Assembly (NCBI GenBank): GCA_938028745.1
Contig: CALIZL010000080.1
Span: 12,984 to 76,983, forward strand
DNA: 64,000 bases
DNA from: an uncultured Prevotella sp.
GTDB lineage: Bacteria > Bacteroidota > Bacteroidia > Bacteroidales > Bacteroidaceae
Direction: 5' to 3'
Below the pieces are notes generated by a model that worked only from the letters and a program-made list of their open reading frames with translations, ran no database searches and was not told the DNA's origin. How positions within the stretch are numbered: position 1 is the first letter of the stretch; each line of letters opens with the position of its first letter. Position numbers and translations under genes: made by a program. Positions 18,077 through 24,867 of the stretch are shown in pieces.

Positions 18077-19798
18077 ATGTATAAGAATATAAAGATATGG
18101 GCTTTGCTCATCGTGGCATCGTTGGCTAGCGCATGCCAGAAAGACCTTACCTTGGGCGGAACGGAAGACGTCGTTCAAGGCGAGGCGCAGACGCTCACCC
18201 TTAAACAAGAGGGCGAAACTAAGACGGTAAGCTTTGCAACACTTGGCGACGAATGGCAAGTGGAAAAAGGCACTTACGACGCTTGGCTCACCGCGAAAAA
18301 GGTGGGACAAGCACTCGAACTGACGGCTACGGCCAACGAAGGAGCCGACGAACGCCAGGCCGAAGTGGTTCTGGCCACGCCCGGCGGTAAGCAAACGGTA
18401 ACGGTTACGCAGTTCGGCACGGCACCTTTCATTGCCGTAGACGGCAGCAATGGTACGGCTATCTTTAACCATGAGGCGCATACGGCCGTAGAACTGAACG
18501 TTATTTCCAACTCGGATAATTGGCGTGTGGAGCAAGTTGACAAGGAAAACAACAGCTGGCTCACGTACGACGTCGACCAAAAGCAACGCAAGTTGAGGCT
18601 AACCCTCACCGCCATCGACCGCAACAGCCCTTGGGCGCAGAGCAGTAGAACCGAAAAGCTGTTCCTATCTAACGGCAACAAGCACTTCTTGCTCAGCGTA
18701 ACGCAAAACGGATACGTGCAATTCCAGCTGCCCGTGTGGGATTTGGACAACTTTAACTTGGCTCGTGTAACCGAACTTGAAGGCGAAAGGAACAACAGTC
18801 GCGACAGAGCTTTCGAGATAGACTCGCTCTTGCCGTACAAAGAAGACGTAGACAAGGTTTATTATGCGTTCCGTTCGCCCGGCGAACAATCGCCCCGCAT
18901 CTTCTACATGCCCAACTATTACAGCAAACTCATTACTACCGCGTGGTTGAAAGCACCCAAAGGAAAGGAGTTCCAAAAAGAATCGTACGACCCTTGGTTG
19001 AAACAACAGAACTTTAAAGACGGCAACAAACAGCGTAATGCAACCGAAGCGCAATACTACTGCGAAGAAGAAAACCAAACACGACTGGTACACGTCTACA
19101 ACGACCCCAACAACTTCAAGATGTTTGGCGGCATATATAAGAGTCCCTGCATGAAGTATGTGGTGAGTTCCAACGAACTGAAAGTGGGCAGCAACGGCAA
19201 GGCCACCTGTTTCCCCGTATTCATTTCCGACCGCATGCACAACAAGTCGTTCAAGCTGCAACAGGTGATTGAGTTTGAAAAGAAACGCGGAATGAAACCC
19301 GATTTCGACAACCAATTCAACAACGAGAAGATAACTACCACCACAGAAGACCCCAGCTGCAAGTACTCGCGCCTACTCTTCGTACCCGAAAATGCCAGCT
19401 ACGATGCCGGTTCGTTGGCCAATGTCATTTACTTCTTCAACTGGCGAGGCGTTACGCCCGAAGACATTGATGCAGGTTTGGTGGCCGATGCAGAGCTCAG
19501 CGGCACCGTTGGCTCGTGCCAAGTGTTCTACATGGGCGGCGAAGTGCTGTATAATCGCGAGGTGGAAGGCACTCCCGGCGTGTACGAATGGTACACCTAT
19601 ACCTTGCCAACCAGCACAAGGAACGCAATGGAAGAGAAGGGTTACAGCTACTTCCGTGGCGACAATAGCGGCTTTGTTACCTACTTCCGCGGCGAGGCCG
19701 ACCTCATCGACATGCGTCCGCAGCAAACGCGTACGGTCATTACTTACTATAAGAGTAAGCATTATGTAGACCTAATCAAGAAAACTCTCAACTTATAG
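18077..19798 (+). CDS. BACON-domain surface lipoprotein
   Basis: 573 residues from ATG 18077; a longer frame from 18044 overlaps the SusD stop. Lipobox ASAC (Cys20). Two tandem BACON-like Ig domains follow (about 25-115, with WLTAKK, TATANEG and TVTQFG; about 115-215, with NWRVEQVDKENNSWLTYD and LLSVTQNGYVQF). The large C-terminal part (about 215-573) is rich in Tyr/Trp/Asn and is not recognised; it has YFFNWRGVTPEDIDAGL and FYMGGEVLYN. BACON modules usually act as stalks or binding domains on extracellular enzymes and SusD-associated proteins. It probably serves as the accessory ligand-binding lipoprotein of this locus. Confidence 0.75.
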   Translation: MYKNIKIWALLIVASLASACQKDLTLGGTEDVVQGEAQTLTLKQEGETKTVSFATLGDEWQVEKGTYDAWLTAKKVGQALELTATANEGADERQAEVVLATPGGKQTVTVTQFGTAPFIAVDGSNGTAIFNHEAHTAVELNVISNSDNWRVEQVDKENNSWLTYDVDQKQRKLRLTLTAIDRNSPWAQSSRTEKLFLSNGNKHFLLSVTQNGYVQFQLPVWDLDNFNLARVTELEGERNNSRDRAFEIDSLLPYKEDVDKVYYAFRSPGEQSPRIFYMPNYYSKLITTAWLKAPKGKEFQKESYDPWLKQQNFKDGNKQRNATEAQYYCEEENQTRLVHVYNDPNNFKMFGGIYKSPCMKYVVSSNELKVGSNGKATCFPVFISDRMHNKSFKLQQVIEFEKKRGMKPDFDNQFNNEKITTTTEDPSCKYSRLLFVPENASYDAGSLANVIYFFNWRGVTPEDIDAGLVADAELSGTVGSCQVFYMGGEVLYNREVEGTPGVYEWYTYTLPTSTRNAMEEKGYSYFRGDNSGFVTYFRGEADLIDMRPQQTRTVITYYKSKHYVDLIKKTLNL

Positions 19799-19809
19799 AC
19801 ACTCATCCA

Positions 19810-22665
19810 ATGAAAAAGTTCAGAAAAATATATACATTGGCGGCTTGTATCACGTTGACCTTAGGCGTGTTTTCGGCTTGTAGCGACGACTTGCTCTCCT
19901 CGCAAAACAACCCTAACGCTGCCCAAACCGCCGCCGACGAGGCCTTTCCTTGGCAACCTGGCATGGCTTTCATCAAGCTGAAACCTGGCGTAAACCCCAG
20001 TACGCGTGCTGCAACGCAGAGCGTAACACGTGCAAAGGTGTTCGACAACACCGACGTAAAGGTGGAACAGGTGTTCGACATGAACAACGAGTATGCCGCA
20101 TTGAAACGTGCAAGAGGGCTCGACCGATGGTTTGTTGTGAAATTCGACAGCACAAAGAACGTTGAAGAAGTTATCAACGAACTACGCCGCGACCCTGCCA
20201 TCGAGAAGGTTCACGGCAACGTGCAGATTGCGCCCAGCAAGGTAAAGTACACCGCAGCATCGCGTGCGCCCATCCCCTCTAACAAATTAAGACCTGCAAA
20301 CAATGGCACAGGTCCTCTTAATTTTAGCGACCCTTACTTACGATACCAGTGGCATTACACCACAACCATCGGTTCGTATGGTCTGTTTAAAGAAGGGGCA
20401 GACGTAAACCTGTTCCCTGCTTGGCAGAAAGAAACGGGCAGCCCCAACGTGGTGGTGGCCGTGATGGACTCGGGTGTCGACTTCGAACACGAAGACTTGG
20501 CTGCCTCTGCCTGGCAAGGTGTCGACAAGAATACGGGCCAGAAGATACACGGACGTAACTTCTATGCAGCCGAAAGCGGTAAGGGCGACCCCAACGTTAT
20601 CGTGGCCGGCGGACATGGAACGCACGTGGCAGGAACCATTGCCGCACGAAACAACAACGGCCTGGGCGTTTGTGGCGTGGCCGGTGGCAACGGCAGCGAC
20701 GACTCGGGCGTGCGACTGATGAGCTGCGAAATATACGGGCGCGATGGAACCAAAGAGACAGCATCTACTGCTTACATCGTTAAGGCCTTCGAATTTGCTG
20801 CCGAAAACGGGGCATCCGTATGCAACTGCTCGTGGGGTTACGCCTTCGACCGAAGCAAATACCTCAACAACGAGAACTTCCAAAGCATCTTCAAAGCGCA
20901 GTTCGACTTGCTGAAAGACGGCATCAACTACTTTACCGACTATGCCGGATGCGACTCGAAGGGCAACAAAAAGCCCGGATCTTACATGAAAGGTGGTCTT
21001 GTTGTCTTTGCATCGGGTAACGATTCGCAATACGACATCGACATGATACCCGCCTCTTATCCGCGCGTGGTGGCCGTGGGCGCAACCAACAGCATGGGTA
21101 TTCCCACCGACTATATGAACAAAGGGCCGTGGGTAGACATCCTTGCACCGGGTGGAACCACCGAAACGGGCGAGGTAATGAGGGGCGTACTAAGCACCGT
21201 GCCCAAGGCTTTTGCCCAAATGAACACTGGCGGCACGCCCAATACCGACTTCACTTTGCCCAACGACAACAACTACGCATACGCCCAAGGCACCTCTATG
21301 GCGGCGCCCCACGTAACGGGCATTGCCGCGTTGATTGTGTCGAAGTTTGGTAAAACTAACCCCAACTTCACCAACGAGGACCTTCGCCGCCGCTTGCTAG
21401 GAGCTGTAAAAGCCACCAGTCCCTACGCCGTAAAGACCGATGCCAACCTCGCAGGCAAGATGGGTGTGGGCTTTATTGATGCAGATTTCGCCCTGGCCGA
21501 CCCCGAAACGCAGAAACCCGACGCACCAGAAGTAACCGTTACCGACTATTCTGCGGATGCCACTCGTGGCTATTATGATGCCCGCATAACGTGGAAAGTA
21601 ACCGCAGATGCCGATGCGCTGAACGAACAACGCACGGCCTTTGCCTACGATATCCACCTTTATAAGAAGGCCGACATGAGCAAACCCGTGCAAAGCCTCA
21701 CTCGTTATTCGTACGATAAGCCTGTTGACACCGAGTTGGAGCAAATGTTTACGGGGCTAGATACCGATGTTGACTATGTGGTAAAGATGTCGGCGCGCGA
21801 CCGTTTCAACAATACTTCGGCCGATGCAACGGCTAGTTTCAAAACGCGCCTTAACCATGCGCCCGTACTTGGCGGCGCAATGACCGACACGTTGCGACTG
21901 CTCGACACGCAACCTTACTTCCATAAGGTGCTACCCGTAACCGATGAAGACGGCCACACCTGGACCTACACCACCACCGCGCTGCCCAGCGGCGTTGAAA
22001 TGAAACGTGTTGGCAACGCCTTAGACCTCTTTATAAAGGTAGGTTCCGTAGGAACGTATGGCTTTGAAGTGACGCTCACCGACCAACTTGGCGGTAAGAC
22101 GGTACAGAAATTCGCCTATAAGGTGGTTTCGCACACGGCTCCCACGCCCAACAACACGCTCGGCGACGTGTCGCTGTTCGAGCAGGGCGAGGCCGCACAA
22201 ATCAATTTGGCCAACGCTTTCACGGCCATGAGCGGTGGCGAGATGCAATTCTCGGCCACATCTAGCAACGATGCGGTGGTAAAAGCCTCGGTAACGGGCA
22301 CGCAACTAACGCTAACCCCCGGACAAAAAGGCACGGCCACGATAACCCTCACGGCCATCGATGGTGGCAAACGCACCACAACAACCATCCAGGTGCGTGT
22401 TACCGACAAGAACGCACCCGACGTGCACACCATCTATCCTATACCGGCGCACAGCTACATCAAGGCACTTATGCGCAGTGGGGTAAGTAAGGTGCAGGTT
22501 ATCGTTACCTCTTTGCGCGGCCAAAAGCTTATCGACGAAACCTTAACGCCCGACAGTCGCACGCACGAAGTAACCTTGGGCATCGACCGACTAGCTCCTG
22601 GCACCTATTATCTGCTGCTCAAAACCGAGCGCATAACAAGCAAACACACCTTCATCAAGAAATAA
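19810..22665 (+). CDS. S8 subtilisin-like protease with lipobox and type IX sorting domain
   Basis: 951 residues. The N-terminus has a signal peptide with lipobox FSAC (Cys24), then an I9-like propeptide (about 50-145, with PGMAFIKLKPGV and RWFVVKFDS). The subtilase domain (about 175-575) has catalytic Asp220 (VVVAVMDSGVD), His269 (GGHGTHVAGT), oxyanion Asn404 (ASGND) and Ser496 (GTSMAAPHVTG). A fibronectin-III-like domain (about 590-690), Ig-like domains, and a final ~80-residue type A type IX sorting domain follow (YPIPAHSYIKALM, VTSLRGQKLIDETL, LAPGTYYLLLKT, FIKK). It should degrade proteins at the cell surface. A lipobox plus a T9SS domain is odd. It is followed 10 bases later by a PorV-like gene. 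Confidence 0.92.
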   Translation: MKKFRKIYTLAACITLTLGVFSACSDDLLSSQNNPNAAQTAADEAFPWQPGMAFIKLKPGVNPSTRAATQSVTRAKVFDNTDVKVEQVFDMNNEYAALKRARGLDRWFVVKFDSTKNVEEVINELRRDPAIEKVHGNVQIAPSKVKYTAASRAPIPSNKLRPANNGTGPLNFSDPYLRYQWHYTTTIGSYGLFKEGADVNLFPAWQKETGSPNVVVAVMDSGVDFEHEDLAASAWQGVDKNTGQKIHGRNFYAAESGKGDPNVIVAGGHGTHVAGTIAARNNNGLGVCGVAGGNGSDDSGVRLMSCEIYGRDGTKETASTAYIVKAFEFAAENGASVCNCSWGYAFDRSKYLNNENFQSIFKAQFDLLKDGINYFTDYAGCDSKGNKKPGSYMKGGLVVFASGNDSQYDIDMIPASYPRVVAVGATNSMGIPTDYMNKGPWVDILAPGGTTETGEVMRGVLSTVPKAFAQMNTGGTPNTDFTLPNDNNYAYAQGTSMAAPHVTGIAALIVSKFGKTNPNFTNEDLRRRLLGAVKATSPYAVKTDANLAGKMGVGFIDADFALADPETQKPDAPEVTVTDYSADATRGYYDARITWKVTADADALNEQRTAFAYDIHLYKKADMSKPVQSLTRYSYDKPVDTELEQMFTGLDTDVDYVVKMSARDRFNNTSADATASFKTRLNHAPVLGGAMTDTLRLLDTQPYFHKVLPVTDEDGHTWTYTTTALPSGVEMKRVGNALDLFIKVGSVGTYGFEVTLTDQLGGKTVQKFAYKVVSHTAPTPNNTLGDVSLFEQGEAAQINLANAFTAMSGGEMQFSATSSNDAVVKASVTGTQLTLTPGQKGTATITLTAIDGGKRTTTTIQVRVTDKNAPDVHTIYPIPAHSYIKALMRSGVSKVQVIVTSLRGQKLIDETLTPDSRTHEVTLGIDRLAPGTYYLLLKTERITSKHTFIKK

Positions 22666-22675
22666 ACAGCACGCT

Positions 22676-23620
22676 ATGAATAAGATATCAATGGCACTCC
22701 TCGCGCTTGGCGCAAGCCTTGCAATGGAGGCCACGGCGCAAAGTCGCATACTACCTGTGCTAGAAGCTACACCCGATGCGCGCACAGCAGCCCTGGGTGG
22801 CACTTTGCTTGGCAATGCCAACCAAATGCACATTTACACTAACCCCGCCGCCCTTACCTTTGGCGAAAAACGTTTTGTGGCCGACGTGTCTGCCGAGGCA
22901 CAGCCCAAGACCGACGAGGGCCGACTGATGCAATACAACTTTGCCACGGGCTATCGCTTCGCCAATCGTTCGGCATTGATGGCAGGCGTGCGTTACCTTG
23001 GCGGCCTAACGGTTCCATCGGTGGGTGCTACGGGCGAACCGGATAAGGTTTCGCCCTACGATATGGCCCTCGACTTGGGTTATTCGTTCGCCGTAACGCC
23101 CGAAGTGGCCGTATATGCCACTGCAACCTACGCCCGAAGTCATGCCGCAACCAGTGCCAATGCTTATGCTTTCTCGGTTGGAGCAGCCTATCAAAAGGGT
23201 TTCAACATCTGTCCTACCATCCCTACCACGCTAACTGTTGGTGCACGACTGTTGGATTTCGGCAAGTCGGTGAAGTTTAACGATACGGGCATACCCCAAA
23301 GTTTGCCCACTTCGGTGGCAGTAGGTGGCGACTGGGCCGTAAACTTCGCGCCGCAACACGCCCTTACCTACGCCCTTACGTGTCGTTATTTCACCCCGAA
23401 AGATGCTAGCGAAACCTTGCTTGGCGGTGGTTTGGAGTACACTTACAACCGCATGCTCTCTGCAAGGGTGGGCTATCAGTATGCCGACAAGGGTTCTAAT
23501 GCCCTTACTTTCGGTGCTGGTGGCGAGTTGTCGGGTTTCAAACTCAACGTGGCCTACCATCATGCCTTCGCCGATTACGGCGTAGATGCGCTGATGGTTG
23601 GCTTGGGTTACGCCTTCTAG
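22676..23620 (+). CDS. PorV/PorQ-like outer-membrane beta-barrel protein
   Basis: 314 residues with a signal peptide (MNKISMALLALGASL... ATAQ). The family-typical opening PDARTAALGGT and IYTNPAALTFG is followed by alternating beta-strands ending in an aromatic residue (VGLGYAF), as expected of a FadL-like barrel. PorV shuttles type IX cargo at the outer membrane by binding its C-terminal domain, and PorQ belongs to the attachment complex. The gene lies 10 bases after a protease bearing such a domain, so it may be a dedicated PorV paralogue for that cargo. It is shorter than the usual PorV (about 390 residues), so the exact subfamily is uncertain. Confidence 0.75.
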   Translation: MNKISMALLALGASLAMEATAQSRILPVLEATPDARTAALGGTLLGNANQMHIYTNPAALTFGEKRFVADVSAEAQPKTDEGRLMQYNFATGYRFANRSALMAGVRYLGGLTVPSVGATGEPDKVSPYDMALDLGYSFAVTPEVAVYATATYARSHAATSANAYAFSVGAAYQKGFNICPTIPTTLTVGARLLDFGKSVKFNDTGIPQSLPTSVAVGGDWAVNFAPQHALTYALTCRYFTPKDASETLLGGGLEYTYNRMLSARVGYQYADKGSNALTFGAGGELSGFKLNVAYHHAFADYGVDALMVGLGYAF

Positions 23621-23635
23621 CTTAAAAGTGTGGCA

Positions 23636-23775
23636 TGGTAAGTTAGGTAGATCAGGCTGGTCAGACTGGTCGGACAAGTCGGACAGGTCAGACCGGTCTG
23701 ACTTGTCCTATTAGCCTAACGCCACCAATACATTCGGCTTAACTCCATAACTCCTTAACTCCTTAACTCCTCAAT
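23636..23775. repeat. R2 repeat, copy 2
   Basis: Contains the GGTCAGACTGGTCGGACAAG block, a GTCAGACCGGTCTGAC palindrome, CTATTAGCCTAACGCCACC and CTCCTTAACTCC repeats. It starts about 15 bases after the PorV-like stop codon and runs into R1 copy B. Confidence 0.7.
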
Positions 23776-23809
23776 TCACCAATATTTGTCCGCTTTTTAG
23801 TAAAAACTT

Positions 23810-24410
23810 TAACATTATTACTGCCCTTTTTTCTACCAAACGTCCAACTTGCCGCAAAAAATCGATTCTTAGACGAGTTTGTTTTGGTACAAAATGGGGT
23901 TAGTCTGCGAATGATGCAAAATGAATATATATTCCAATGGAACGCCATTTGCACCAACTTTCGGGCTGCTTTCAGCTAAATATAGTGCAAAATGCCGCTA
24001 AATGCAGTGCGTTTTGGTGCTAAATGCCTTGCGTTTTGGTGTAAAACGCAGGGTAAAATGGTGCAAAACGCAAGGCAAAATGGTGCTAAATGCGAGCCAA
24101 AAAGTATAAATATGCGCTTGAAAAGTATAAATACAACCCTCTCGAATGGTTAAAAATATGGCTGAAAGGGGCAAAATGGCCATTAAGAAATGGGTTTTTG
24201 GGGGTAAAAAGTGGGTATTTGGGCTTGGAAAATTACGAGCCGGCACCCAATCTAGAAAGGTAAAATGGTGCAAAATGCAAACAATTCCCTTAAATTTGGG
24301 GTGAAACGGGAGCGCGTTAAGCAGTAAATTGTGGCTAATTGCACGTTTTTTAGCCTTGTTTTTCGCTAGAATGGAGTGGGATAGAAGGTGTGTTTTGTAA
24401 AGAATATGGT
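23810..24410 (+). repeat. R1 dispersed element, copy B
   Basis: Same block order as copy A: TAACATTATTACTGCCC, GCCGCAAAAAATCGATTCTT, a tandem array (about 23975-24105) with TGCGTTTTGGTGCTAAATGC, GGTAAAATGGTGCAAAATGC, and the CGCTAGAATGGAGTGGG...GTGTGTTTTGTAAAG tail. It fills the gap between the convergent PorV-like and REC/PEP-synthase-like genes. Confidence 0.8.
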
Positions 24411-24424
24411 AGGTTTTTGAAGTT

Positions 24425-24710
24425 GGTAAGCCTCGTAAAAGTAGATGGGTTAGAAATTCTAGATGGGCTGGTAAATCTAGATGGGCTGGTAATCCTAGTA
24501 AATCTAGCAATTCTAGTGAATCTAGTAATTCTAGTTAATCCCGTAGTCCTAGTTAATCTAGTAACTGGTTATCCTAGCTAATCTAGTAACTAGTAATCCA
24601 AGTTATCTAGTTAATCTAGTGGTCATGGTAAATCTAGCAATCCTAGTAAATCTAGTATTTCTGGTTAATCTAGCCAGCCTAACTAAGCTAGTAAATTTGG
24701 CTCAATGGTC
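24425..24710. repeat. CTAG-rich degenerate minisatellite
   Basis: About 19 CTAG tetramers in under 300 bases, in imperfect units such as AATCTAGTAAT, ATCCTAGTAA and CTAGATGGGCTGGTA. It directly follows R1 copy B. From about 24720 to 24880 it passes into a pyrimidine-rich CTTACTCC/CTTCCC tract. Confidence 0.8.
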
Positions 24711-24867
24711 TTGTGCGCTTATAAACTTCCCTGTTTCCTTTTTCTCCTTGTTACTTCCCCCTTGTTACTTCCCCTCTTGTTTCTTCCCTACTTTCCCCTT
24801 TCTCCTTACTACTTTTTCTCCTTTCTACTTACTACTTTCTCTCCTTACTCCTTCCCACTTTACCTCC

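Noticed and set aside
23998..24510. 170-codon frame on the minus strand
   Set aside because: Lies entirely in repeat R1 copy B and the minisatellite; low-complexity Leu/His-rich translation.
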